DNA of 64,000 bases, taken from Ridgeia piscesae (taxonomy: Eukaryota > Annelida > Polychaeta > Sabellida > Siboglinidae). A model generated the notes under the pieces. It did no database searches. It was not told the origin of the DNA and saw only the letters and a program-made list of their open reading frames with translations. A program made the position numbers and the translations under genes. The stretch covers positions 1-64,000 of the forward strand of contig JAODUO010001180.1 of the NCBI GenBank assembly GCA_025642075.2, given 5' to 3'. The first letter of the stretch is position 1; every line of letters starts with the position of its first letter. Of the stretch, positions 11,722 through 22,904 are shown one piece after another.

Positions 11722-12131
11722 GTAAGAAGTAATTCGGCTCTTTCTATTTCATTATTTAATTAAGTTCTTCTTCTTCTTCTACTAATCAGCCAACATCAAT
11801 GTTGTGATGATTATGTTGATTTGTGGAGGTTGCAGTAGACACTTCTGAAATGTAGTGAAAGGCTGTGTGGCATAGTAGAGGGAAGAAGTTATTATCATTT
11901 ATCAGTGTAAACTGCCCATTCAGCAGCTGACTTTTTCAGTATATTCATATTGTCATATGACCGATTGTTTATTTTGAAAATAACACATTTCTATCACATT
12001 TCTATCATTCACTTTAAACTTTACTGTTTGACAGTCAGTGATCCTGATACTACCAACTTTCCCGCAGACTCAATTCTCTTAGTCAATTCTTGTTATTACT
12101 TTTAGCATTCACAATCACTCCAAATTTACAG

Positions 12132-12200
12132 GATGGCAAAGAATGAACTCAGCGATGCTGAGGCAGCCATCCAGCAGATAACGTCTTTGCAGATCTTGAA
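12132..12200 (+). CDS. Candidate LRR exon (69 bp)
   Basis: Bounded by an acceptor (ATTTACAG) and a donor (GTTAGT). Spliced after the 84-bp exon at 11638-11721 it stays in frame and reads AKNELSDAEAAI then SLQILK. The join 'LREL..KNELSDA......SLQILxL' fits the LRR consensus with its asparagine/cysteine position occupied by Asn. At 69 bp it is shorter than a standard 84-bp LRR exon, so it is a short repeat or the last one. Confidence 0.4.
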
Positions 12201-13740
12201 GTTAGTACATCATCAAGTTCATATTGACTGATATTCCTCAGTTAATATAGTCTGACTACCATTTTTAACACATGATGTGTGATTGTGAGGGCAGCACTAG
12301 AAAACTACGATAGCAAGATAGTCTTGTACAAAATGTATAATGTTATCTAATGCATCACGCATTCCTTCTGCTTGTTTTGACTATTCCTAGTTTTACCATA
12401 GCACATTTTAGTGCATTTAAGTTCTAATATGTAATTAGGGTGAATGATACATCGTACTGTCTAACAATACCATGTATCAGATCCATTATCTTAAAAGTTC
12501 CATTGCCATAGTTCCCGGTGGAAGGGTTTCCTTTGCACTGGAATGTGGTCTTCCCACACAGGTAATAATGGCACAGAGGGACTGGGCAGGTACTAACTGT
12601 AAGAATTATGTAAACCCTTCCTTGGGAATGTGTCAAGGCATCTTGCAGCAAGTTTGGAAATGATGTGAATTACATCTTAATTGTATTACATCTTAATATT
12701 GCACATTAATATTTTCGGACGCTCATTTTTCCACAAAAGCTGTCCTTGTAAACATGCTCTGAATATGTAGAAAGGGTTCATCTGATGTCAATATGGCATC
12801 TCTGACTCATGATACCACGTGGTCGCCTGGCTAATTAAATTTCAGCTTTCCGCAGGAATTGCTATACGGAAGAGTTTAAAACCGAATTTATGGAACAAAA
12901 TGGTGTCTCCACCTAGTGACACTGGCATAATTTTACTGTTTCTGTGCCATGTCTCAGTTGCCGTGCAGACAAATCATTTGTAAGCTCAAACCTGGCTGAA
13001 TTTTTGTGAGACTGCCACCACAAGTTTGACTAGACCATCATTCCCCGACTCAAATCATGTAACTCCTACTAAAACAGATATGTTTGTAACATAAACAAAC
13101 ATACTTTTTCTATTTTCAACAAAGCATTATTTCTAACTTTGCAAAAACTAGCATATATAATTTATGATACTAGGTTGGGTTGCTTTACAAAATTAACGTG
13201 AAACGTGATGAGCCAAAAACGTAACTGACGGCGTACCTACTTTTAAGAGTAATTATTCAATATACGAATTGCAGTCAGCTGGCATGGTGTGTTTTTACAC
13301 TATCTCGCGAGGCACCCATCTGTTTAGTGAGCCTACTATGACATCATGAAAGGAAACTATGACTTGTCATTTGTGAGGACCTTGTGCCCTGTCATCTGGT
13401 GGGAGAAATGCTGGCACATGAACCGTCTGACCGACCAATAGCCAGAACATTGCTGAGGTGAGGAGAATGCTTACTGTAGAAGGTTGGCATATTACTGTAC
13501 CACTCTTGTATGTGTATGCTGCTAAAACAGAGTTTCTTGGACACTAATGATGTTTCCATACTAATGATCATGTGTGATTAAGACCAGCACAACATTTATA
13601 CTGTTTAATAATTAAGTAATGTTACAAATATTAAATTAATTACTGTTCCTACCTCACCAGTTGAATATTTCCCATCCTCTATTTCTATGCAGGCTTGCAT
13701 GTATGTGAGAATATTATAATTGTTCATTTTGTTCTTTTAG
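12201..13740. other. No recognised gene
   Basis: Mostly AT-rich, probably intronic if the LRR exons are real. The open frames at 12424-12663 lack domains. No tandem repeat was seen. Confidence 0.35.
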
Positions 13741-13892
13741 TGCAGGAAGACCTGTCCATTGTGACCATTCTAAGAACCGTACATGCTCAGAAAAAAAACA
13801 ACTATAAAACACTCAACTGTGACAGAAGGTCAAACAAAGTCTTTGTGCAAGCTACTTTGGCAGATACGGAACTCAAAATACCAAGACGTCCA
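13741..13892 (+). CDS. Candidate exon of unknown function
   Basis: A 152-bp open segment lies between a polypyrimidine acceptor (TTTGTTCTTTTAG) and a consensus donor (CA|GTAAGT). The product begins QEDLSIVTILRTVHAQ and ends ELKIPRRP. No domain is recognised. Its phase does not join the 12132-12200 exon directly, so it is either preceded by an unseen exon or is chance. Confidence 0.25.
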
Positions 13893-14067
13893 GTAAGTTT
13901 TAGTGACTGTATGGTGGCCAACTGTTACAGAGCATCAGTGCAAAGGCTTGGTGCACATCTATTATATGTTTCATCAGTTCCAACAGATTTGTTTCATAAC
14001 ACATAAGTAGCACATGACTAGAGTGTGCAGTTTTGCAGACATCTTGTACGTAGAAAACACACAGCAT

Positions 14068-14110
14068 TACATAGCTTTATCTAGAGACCTGTCCACCCAT
14101 CATTTGGACG
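14068..14110 (-). repeat. Short dispersed repeat, pairs with 30140-30185
   Basis: The reverse complement (a GGACAGGTCTC segment preceded by GATGGGTGG) matches GACGGGTGGACGGGTCTC near 30160, and similarity extends through GTCCAAATGA. Two copies in opposite orientation about 16 kb apart point to a small dispersed element. Confidence 0.6.
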
Positions 14111-14734
14111 GGCAATTTCAACTACCCCGGTATGGACAGAGGAAAATTTTCTAGGACAGGGTACAACCCATCACAGGCAGTTTATATGATGGGTGTCCCC
14201 GTGTCAGCACTGGAATATATCATGTTCTGTATCCTTCAGAAATAAATTCTTCCAGTGCTGTGAATTCCAAGCATTACTTGAGCATTTTACAGACGCACAG
14301 TGCTTAGTAATGTCTGCCACAACATAATTCACGCGTACTATATGCAGACATAGCACAGCCCAAGCCGCTGATGTATGATGGTCTTTTTACACTTGCGTGG
14401 AATGACAGATTTAAAACAAGGCTACATTAACAACACACGTGGCTACGAATAAACATTTCATATTACCGTTCACTCCCATCATCCGCGATGCCGCCTCCGA
14501 AGGTTCATAAAACCAAACAATAACGCAGTTTTTATGGCAACACCAGTACCACCTTCACTGCTGGCAATATAGACTTTCACTGATTCATTTACAACAGCAG
14601 ACATGTACATTGTGCTGATGTCAGTGATGAAGTGGCTGCGGATGTTACTGCTCACTTGTCAGGTGCATAAATATAAATAGAAGGTGGACCAAATAGAACA
14701 CACCAGTAATCTATAGGGGAAACATTAATGATCT

Positions 14735-14935
14735 AACTCTGTGGTCAGCCAAGAAGTACAGGAAAGCCCAGAACACATTTTTCTTCTACGTTACCTCTTT
14801 ACATCATTTTACAAAACTATGGAATAGCCTTGATTATAAGATTCAAAATCTCAAATTTGTGATATCTAAACACTATCTATCTTGCTACCTTAACCATGTG
14901 CATTGCCTAAATCCCAGATGGGTAGAGTGTAACTA
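14735..14935 (+). pseudogene. Probable LINE ORF2 C-terminal tail
   Basis: A frame reading SAKKYRKAQNTFF, then TKLWNSLDYKIQN and SKHYLSCYL matches the usual last segment of LINE ORF2 proteins ('lWNsLp..i.....s...FK..l...l'). No other LINE domain is visible upstream. Confidence 0.4.
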
Positions 14936-15217
14936 AAATCGTTTATTTAAAAAGACAAACTGTTTGGATTTACAAAAGATTATCATTCCCCAGTCCGTTG
15001 TCAAGTCCGTTGTCAAATAAATTATATTGTAAAATAAATTATATTGAGAACAGCGATTTTGTGATTCTACGTGTATAAGTATACTTTAAGTTTATGTTTT
15101 GGGGTCACAGGAAGATGGCACATTATGTGCCATGTGACCACCACGTAACAATACTTTTTTGTTCTGATTGCTCATGTACATGTATGATGTATTCTTGTTG
15201 TTGTTATGGCAACATCT
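14936..15217. other. No recognised gene
   Basis: AT-rich spacer between the LINE tail and the YqaJ-like relic; part of an open frame (15094-15297) enters it. Confidence 0.35.
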
Positions 15218-15760
15218 GCAAATTAACGAAGAGAACTGATGCAGATAAATTTGCTAGAGGTCTAGAGCAGACAAAACCATATCAGCTGCACCCCTAGAAC
15301 ACAGCAGGAAATATGAGGGTACTGCACTGAAGGCTTACATGAGAAGACTGGCAGAAATGTCACAGCCAGTGGTCTGGTCATTTGTTTAACAAAGTCATAC
15401 TTGGCCTGCTCACCAGATGGCATTGTAGATGACTGTACATCAATTGAAATAAAATGTCCTTATGTTGCCAGGGACAAGCCTGTCACACCACTTACTGTGC
15501 CATACTTGAAATTGCACCAAATGGCAAAGTTTGTTTAAAACATGACCATGATTATATGTATCAGGTGCAAGGCAACATGCACATCACCAGAAAAACCTTG
15601 TCATCTGGTGATTTTCACACTGGTTGACCTTGTCATTGTTGATGTTCTGTATAACAATACATTTGTAAATGGCATGGTAAACAGGTTAGATTCATTCTTC
15701 CATAACCACTACCGGAAGGAATATCTGAACAATTTTGTTTACCTAAAATTCTAAATCATG
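15218..15760 (+). pseudogene. Decayed YqaJ-type (lambda-exonuclease-like) nuclease
   Basis: Pieces in order and spacing match the YqaJ viral-recombinase fold: TKRTDADKFA (15225 on), a segment KYEGTALKAYM near 15310, then YLACSPDGIV with the catalytic Asp (near 15400), IEIKCPYVARDKP with the E-x-K pair (near 15450), and DYMYQVQGNMHIT with the Gln (near 15555). These residues bind metal in PD-(D/E)XK nucleases. Frames shift at least twice and stops intervene, so it cannot make the enzyme. In animals such domains are multicopy and carried by mobile elements; no element ends were found here, so the carrier is unknown. Confidence 0.65.
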
Positions 15761-16751
15761 TCTTGAGAAACAATGTGCAGGACACCTTACATAAGGCAGG
15801 TTAAACTGCTTCGAGTGGAATTAGAAATTTGTGTTCAGTTTTTATGCGTTTTTTGAAACTGTGCGTGCTCGGTGATTGCCCAACATGAAGCAGACAAAAA
15901 TTATGCGGGGCCCCATGATTGCTTCCACTTCATTCATTGGTGACGTCAATATTTTATAGGCCAGGCCAATGATTTCCAAGATTAAATTTGCAAATATAAT
16001 AAAAACTGGGCCTATTAGTACAATCTGCGACTGTATCTACCACTGGCATTGCTGTTGTATTGTTAATAATAAAATATTATACACTGTCATTGTTACTTAT
16101 GTACCATTACGTCCACTATTACTGTTTCATTCAGATAGGCTTTATGTCTTAGGAAAATGTACCGAAGGCAGTTTGAGAGAAATATATATAATTTATAATT
16201 TATTCCTAAGCTCTCCGCCAGCTGGGAACTGATGGCCACCCCAGTGAGAACACTGGGGTACCTCACACCTTGTAGGCATTATTCACCTGTGACAAAGTGC
16301 ATATTTGCCCAGGCATTTACAGAGCAAATAGGCTGTGACTCATTTTTGCTTGAGATAGTAATGCCGGTAAGGTAGTGACGCCTTATGGTGGACCACGTGG
16401 CAGCTGTGTGCTCGCTGGCTCATTGGGTGGACCATGCATCTCAATCAATGACGTGATTCACAGCAACACTACAGCAGTGGTCAGGATGATTACCAACCTC
16501 ACTAAGGGAAACTCAGCCAGAATGACCAACACAGAAGATAAAGACAACCATCTCCTGACTGAAAAGAATGCAATCAACAACAGGGCTCCAGGTTATAAAA
16601 CCCTACCTGGTGCTCATGCTCAACTCAGTGCTCACAGTGGTCATAAAACTGAAATGGAACTCTTTCATCAATGAAGGTAAGAATCCATGTAAACAAATAC
16701 AGTGTCGACTGCTGTGTCGTCTGGTAGCGGGAATACAATTGTAGCGTCATA
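15761..16751. other. No recognised gene; one hairpin
   Basis: Contains a perfect 9-bp stem with a 4-nt loop: ACCCCAGTG (16238-16246), AGAA, CACTGGGGT (16251-16259). It does not match the histone 3' stem-loop consensus. A 99-codon frame at 16375-16674 has no recognised domain. Confidence 0.4.
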
Positions 16752-17040
16752 ATGTCAACAGAACAGTGTAGTAACAGTAGTGGCGAAAGTGAATCACAAC
16801 TTGTAAAAAGACGATCGAAACCCTGGAGGGAGGTTGAAGAGAAAACATTAATAAGAGAAGTTCTTCAAAGGGAAAATGTTTTATTTGGAACCAAGAAGGG
16901 ACGTGGAACAAAGACTGTGCATCAACAGTGGATTGAAGGTGGCAACAAATTGCTGATGTACTGAAAGTGTATGTGTCGTGTCGTATGAGAATGCAAGGTT
17001 TGACTAAACCAAGCCCACTACATCCGTGTCTAAATTGTTG
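16752..17040 (+). pseudogene. Myb/SANT-like DNA-binding domain, frameshifted
   Basis: Starts at ATG 16752. KPWREVEEKTLI and ENVLFGTKKG match the first two helices of the Myb/SANT-like (trihelix, NAIF1/MSANTD) domain found in animal regulators and in the accessory protein of Harbinger transposons. The open frame ends at 16962-16964, but shifting frame near 16938 gives RWQQIADVLKVY, the expected third helix. A small indel has therefore split the domain. A Harbinger transposase relic lies 11 kb to the right, but no terminal repeats tie them together. Confidence 0.55.
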
Positions 17041-19246
17041 TTATAGTAATGTTATAACATGTGAACTGTGGGTAGTGTAATTGTTGTTATTATTATTAAA
17101 CAAATTATAATATTTATTAAATTAATTATTAATATTAAGTACCATACGTATACATTCATTTATGAGTATTATTATGGAATTATTTGCTAGGTTGGTTATT
17201 ACCCCGGGTATGTTTTAATGACTTAATATGTAATTTATGTATTTACTTGTTAGTTTTTTTAAAGTAAATTATTTAATACTGTGTTAGTTTTAGCTTATAT
17301 ATATATAAAACATATATGAAATAATATGTATTATTATTATTATTATTATTGACATAAAATGCATTATTCTTAATGAATAAAATAATTAAGGTATTATCCT
17401 TAACGATATTGCCACTACAGTCATCTTTACGACTTTAGTCAGATGTATCGGATGGGCAAAGGACATTTGCAAACATACAACCAAGTTATTTGTTTAAAAT
17501 TAAAACGAGGCAAAAGGTTTTTGAGAAAAACTGTTGTAGCAATCGCAGATTATGTGATTTCATTGCACCATAATCTGTGACGGCAACGTAAATAACCAAA
17601 ACATTTCAATATTACATGCGACAGTTTTAAAAACTGTTTGCAATGATCACCACAGTAAAGGCAGAAACCTAGTGGCCCAGTCAAAATAAAATTAAGATTA
17701 TAAATGCTCTGAAAACTGTCAGTGACAGTGTCAGTGTTTTGTACATAACAGAACAGTTTAAAAAATAGGGATTTAATCCATAGATTAAATACGTTTTGCT
17801 CACAGCACCAACTACTTGTAAACATTGTCCAGCCACATCTGGACAATGTCACCTTAGATGAGGCCACAGTGAAGCTGGGGCACAGCTGGACACCACTAGG
17901 GAATGCCCTGGCACACATCCTTGTAAGCCCTACATCACTATATATGGTAACAGCAAGGAGTTGGGCCAATCGCTGCACGGCACCTCATATCATGAGACTT
18001 CAGTTTTAATTCTCTGTCAACAGAGGAAGTTCGTTTCACGGAGACGCCAGTTTTTGTCAACGTTTGGTTGGTTTTGGTAGAAGTTTGCATACAGTAAGAC
18101 CATTCAGCGCTGAATTTGTTGCGTTGGGTTGACGACGGCATCTTTCGCAATTTGCTGGTGTTATCCGGCCTTGCTTCTCGTCGGCAATACGTTGTTCCTG
18201 CACAGTATGTAGGTGACGCCAACAAGTGCTGCTTCTTTGTGCGATCTGCATTTGCGTACACTTTGGTGAGTTAATCGTTGCTTATTTGCATCTTGTTTGT
18301 CGGGTACTGGCGTGTTTTGTTAGTGGTTTGTTTCTACGCACGTCAGCGCAGTTCCGGTCGTGTCCCCATACCGCGCTGTGTGTTACGCCCGCCGTTATCT
18401 TAAGTACCGTAATTAACGCTGTAGACGTTGCGTAATCGCTGGCGTCCCGCTGCGATCGTTTATCTAGTCTTGTGCATTGCCGGTCGGATTATCCGCCGGT
18501 TGTTTGTGCCTTGTCTTTGTTTGTTGTAATTCCGTGCGTGTTTTTGGGTGCCCCTTATTCACATTCCTTCGCGCCCGGGCTTGTAATTTGATATAGTTGT
18601 TGACTGTTTCACTAACGTCACACGCTACTTGCCCACCCCGTCATTGTTGCTGGTTTTCCCTCTGGACGGTATCGCCATCTGGCGGGTTTTCCTGAGTGTA
18701 CGTTGCCATGTTTCGCCCTCTGGTGTGGTCCCTTGCATTTGCAAATGGATTTGCAAATTTGGATTTACCGCCACGTAACCATAACAACGATGAGACACTG
18801 ACGGAGACCGGCTCAGAAGAAAACAGGGGATGAAAACAATAACAGAGTTTTGTGACAATAGGTAGTCTAGTCTGCTTATTACAGATGGTACAGCTAAAAT
18901 GTGTAACATATTATAACAAATTATATACCAGTGTATAGAAAATTTAATGTTCTTTTAAATAAACACAATTTGTAGCAGTAAAAACAAGCATAGAAAAGTT
19001 ACACCGCAACAAAGCTTTTTTTACATAAATGTTCAAAATGTCTTAGTTTCAATCAAGAAATGGTCAACATATTTTAAAGTTACAACAACAGTTTTGACAC
19101 CACTGTGTAGGTACTTTTATTATCTATAACATACATACAACGTGCAATTGAGCAAAAAAACTGACACTAACAATATTTGTTTAAATCATGGTCAAATATC
19201 TGAGGAGACACAGGCTTCACTTTTAAGTCGGCTGAGTGCCAATAGG
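17041..19246. other. No recognised gene; GC/CpG-richer block inside
   Basis: 17041-17400 is very AT-rich with an (ATT)n stretch near 17330-17350. From about 18000 to 18720 the sequence becomes clearly richer in G+C and CpG than its surroundings, as in an unmethylated promoter or a young element. No open frame with a recognised domain was found there. The 142-codon minus frame at 17550-17978 is not recognised. Confidence 0.35.
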
Positions 19247-19945
19247 TTAATGGCTTTAAGGATGGTAAATCACCTGGAATTAAAGGTGTAACAGCTGATA
19301 TGTTGAAGGAGGGAGGTGAAATGACAATTGAAGCCTACATAAAGTTATGTAATGAAGTTTGGAAAACAGGAACTTGGCATTCTGCATGAACACAGTCAAC
19401 TATCATCCCTCTCCCAAAGAAGGGAAATCTGACAATAACTATCGCACCACTAACCTGACAAGTCATCCTAGCATGATACGCTTAGGCATAACTTTGACCC
19501 AACTGCACCCATAAGTAGAAGAAATCATAGCTGAAGAACAACCAGGGTTTAAAAAATGGAACAGCACACTTGAGCACATCTTCAACCTTAGATTGTTGAA
19601 GAAGTATCAAAATGACCAAAAATCAATATTCCATATTTTCATTAGACTTCAGTAAAGCCTTCGATTGGGTATGGCAAGAAGAAATGTGACAATCAAGGCT
19701 TTATATCAAGCATCACAGAGTGTGGTTATGCTTGGAGATGAAATTAGTAACTGGTTCTCCACCCATGTTGGTGTGAGACAGGGATGTTTACTCTCACAAA
19801 ACCATTTTCAATGTCTTCCTAGAATACATCACTATGGAGGCTTTCGGTGGATTTGAAGGGATTGTAAGCATTGAACGTAGACCAATCACCAACTTACACG
19901 TCGCTGATGATATTATTCTATGTGATGAATCACATTTTTAACACC
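19247..19945 (+). pseudogene. Degenerate LINE reverse transcriptase domain
   Basis: Successive frames give DGKSPGIKGVTADMLK (start of the RT domain), STIIPLPKKGN, a FSLDFSKAFDWVWQ box near 19645, then GVRQGCLLS near 19775 and NLHVADDIILC near 19900. The last is the polymerase active-site box (F/YADD) with Asp-Asp present but a preceding Val-Ala. Stops and frameshifts occur throughout. The order matches a LINE of the RTE/CR1-like group; the exact clade is not assignable by eye. Endonuclease and 3' end are missing. Confidence 0.7.
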
Positions 19946-20101
19946 ATGATTAGTTATAGCTGAGTTCATGAAAACAAATATTTGTTTTGTTCTTTATTTT
20001 ACCCCTCATACACATACAAACATATTATGTAATCCTAACAATAATGGATCTACAGAAACTGAGAGATAAAAATCACTGACTGAAGAGGAACAAGAGAGAC
20101 T

Positions 20102-20945
20102 AAAAGTGTTGTACAAGTCAGCACGTCAGCAACAGGAGAGACTAAGTGTTGTACAAGTCAGCATGTCGGCAACAGGAGATGGAGAGGCTAAAAGTGTTGT
20201 ACAAGTCAGCATGTCGGCAACAGGAGATGGAGAGCTAAAAGTGTTGTACAAGTCAGCATGTCGGCAACAGGAGAGGGAGAGGCTAAAGTGTTGTACAAGT
20301 CAGCATGTCGGCAACAGGAGAGGGAGAGGCTAAAGTGTTGTACAAGTCAGCATGTCGGCAACAGGAGAGGGAGAGGCTAAAAGTGTTGTACAAGTCAGCA
20401 TGTCGGCAACAGGAGAGGGAGAGGCTAAAGTGTTGTACAAGTCAGCATGTCGGCAACAGGAGAGGGAGAGGCTAAAGTGTTGTACAAGTCAGCATGTCGG
20501 CAACAGGAGAGGGAGAGGCTAAAGTGTTGTACAAGTCAGCATGTCGGCAACAGGAGATGGAGAGGCTAAAGTGTTGTACAATTCAGCATGTCGGCAACAG
20601 GAGATGGAGAGGCTAAAGTGTTGTACAAGTCAGCATGTCGGCAACAGGAGATGGAGAGGCTAAAAGTGTTGTACAAGTCAGCATGTCGGCAACAGGAGAT
20701 GGAGAGGCTAAAGTGTTGTACAAGTCAGCATGTCGGCAACAGGAGATGGAGAGGCTAAAAGTGTTGTACAAGTCAGCATGTCGGCAACAGGAGAGGGAGA
20801 GGCTAAAGTGTTGTACAAGTCAGCATGTCGGCAACAGGAGATGGAGAGGCTAAAGTGTTGTACAAGTCAGCATGTCGGCAACAGGAGAGGGACAGGCTAA
20901 AGTGTTGTACAAGTCAGCATGTCGGCAACAGGAGAGACTAAAAGT
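20102..20945 (+). repeat. Minisatellite, 46-48-bp unit, about 18 copies
   Basis: Units contain GTTGTACAAGTCAGCATGTC and GGCAACAGGAGA. Lengths alternate by one base (TAAAGTG/TAAAAGTG), so the frame rotates. The left edge reads EEQERLKVLYKSARQQQERL in two overlapping pieces, suggesting it grew out of a coiled-coil coding segment. Confidence 0.95.
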
Positions 20946-21396
20946 ATTGTATAAGTCAGCAACATTCATGTGCCAAAGTTAGTCGCGATGTTCTGAAGGA
21001 ATGCAGACATTGGAGCCAGAAAGATTTGACAGCTGGCTTCAAACTGATTGAATATGCCAGTGTGCAGCTCTCCTCAGACTGTGCACACACATCAGCTGTG
21101 GGCTTCAACTGGGCTGATGTGTATGATGGATGTTATGCATCAAAAATAAGACATGAGTGAATTGGTTTTGTTAATAAAACAGACACTATTGGCACAAATA
21201 CAAAGCCTGCACACACATCACCAAGGAGCATCGTTGACTTCTATGACAGCAGAATGTCAACACGGGACACGGCGATCAGCAGTTGCGGAACAAGGATCAC
21301 GTTGTTACGAGTTAAAGAATTCTGAGGTTAGAGCTCAACTTGTAGCAGCTGATGCTATGCAATGTGCCTTCTACACACCTTTCTTCATCATGCTCA
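20946..21396. other. Flank between two minisatellites, possible coding remnant
   Basis: A frame opening at ATG 21153 runs into the 36-bp array. No domain is recognised, and the segment 21000-21150 looks coding-like but has stops. Confidence 0.3.
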
Positions 21397-22190
21397 AATC
21401 TGAGGACACAGATGTGCCATCAGTGGCAGACAGATCTGGGAACACAGACGTGCCATCAGTGGCAGACAGATCTGAGAACACAGACGTGCCATCAGTGGCA
21501 GACAGATCTGAGAACACAGAAGTGACATCAGTGGCAGACAGATCTGAGAACACAGACGTGCCATCAGTGGCAGACAGATTTGGGAACACAGAGTGCCATC
21601 AGTGCATTGAGATTTGGAACACAGACGTGCCATCAGTGGCAGACAGATCTGGAACACAGATGTGCCATCAGTAGCAGACAGATCTGAGAACACAGACGTG
21701 CCATCAGTAGCAGACAGATCTGAGAACACAGATGTGCCATCAGTAGCAGACAGATCTGAGAACACAGATGTGCCATCAGTGGCAGACAGATCTGGGAACA
21801 CAGACGTGCCATCAGTGGCAGACAGATCTGAGAACACAGACGTGCCATCAGTGGCAGACAGATCTGAGAACACAGACGTGCCATCAGTGGCAGACAGATC
21901 TGAGAACACAGACGTGCCATCAGTGGCAGACAGATCTGGGAACACAGACGTGCCATCAGTGGCAGACAGATCTGAGAACACAGACGTGCCATCAGTTGCA
22001 GACAGATCTGAGAACACAGACGTGCCATCAGTAGCAGACAGATCTGAGAACACAGACGTGCCATCAGTGGCAGACAGATCTGAGAACACAGACGTGCCAT
22101 CAGTGGCAGACAGATCTGAGAACACAGATGTGCCATCAGTGGCAGACAGATCTGAGAACACAGACGTGCCATCAGTGGCAGACTTTATGT
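21397..22190 (+). repeat. Minisatellite, 36-bp unit, about 22 copies, open in four frames
   Basis: Units read ACAGACGTGCCATCAGTGGC followed by AGACAGATCTGAGAAC. The 36-bp period keeps frames open: plus strand SVADRSENTDVP, a second plus frame (TCHQWQTDLRTQ), and two minus frames (SDLSATDGTSVF; ARLCSQICLPLM). The longest open stretch is 281 codons, on the minus strand. Most units are near identical; the left end has 2-3 truncated units near 21590-21660. Long ORFs here follow from the period, not from proven coding. Confidence 0.95.
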
Positions 22191-22900
22191 TACCTGTTGG
22201 ATGTCCAACATATGGAAAACCGATCATTCCAAGGGCCATTAAGGACCACAGCTGCTGCAGCAGCAGGACTTAAGGAGATATCTGACGAGTATTTTGAGTA
22301 AGGTCAGTACAGGGAGCGAACCACGAGAAACTTAAGCAACTTTGGACAGCTTGGCCGCCAAGTATGCAAGGAGCCAAATGCCAGACTACAAACCATAACA
22401 AGTAAAGTAGCTATGCGGGCCAATAAAACAGTACAAACTGCCAGAGACAATCCAAGCCTCATCAAGTTGTTGGGCCAGACAGGAAGCTAAAGAGGGAGGA
22501 AAGCTGTGTTATTGTGAAAGCCCAACCAGCCAAACTTTTTGTTGCTAATGAACAACATCTGCAGCAGTTAAGAGAGGTATCAGAAAGAAGGCAGGTAAAG
22601 ATAAATGCAAAACTCAGCAGCATGAATTTGCAGATAGCTAAAGACAGCGAGCCGAAAACCCTCAATGATCTTCAGGGAGTAGCAAATAAGTATGTTAGAC
22701 AAGCAGACCTGAGAAGCTTTGGGGAAGCATTTGAACTTTCTTAAAATCAAGTATCCTAAAGTGATGAAAGAAAACAAGACCTTATTCCTGGTGACATATG
22801 CAGGTAAAACCCTGAGTGTAGAGAAGATCAAGGACAACCTGAAGGAGAGCATTGAGCTCGTGTCTCCAAACAATGTGCATCCTGGTGAAATGGATGCATC
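22191..22900 (+). pseudogene. Unrecognised coding-like remnant interrupted by a Gypsy insertion
   Basis: Two overlapping plus frames (22514-22744 and 22719 onward) read as charged, helical protein (QHLQQLREVSERRQVK; LNFLKIKYPKVMKENK) in different frames, suggesting a frameshift around 22730. The second frame runs to the Gypsy insertion at 22905 and would resume after 25257, where GTGCTGACTGTTC follows. No family is recognised. Confidence 0.35.
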
Positions 22901-22904
22901 AAGT

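Noticed and set aside
13814..14006. Continuation of the exon-like frame past its donor.
   Set aside because: Protein-like character ends at CA|GTAAGT, so the remainder was treated as intron.
16238..16259. Histone mRNA 3' stem-loop or terminator.
   Set aside because: Stem sequence and loop do not fit the histone consensus, no histone gene is near, and there is no U tract.
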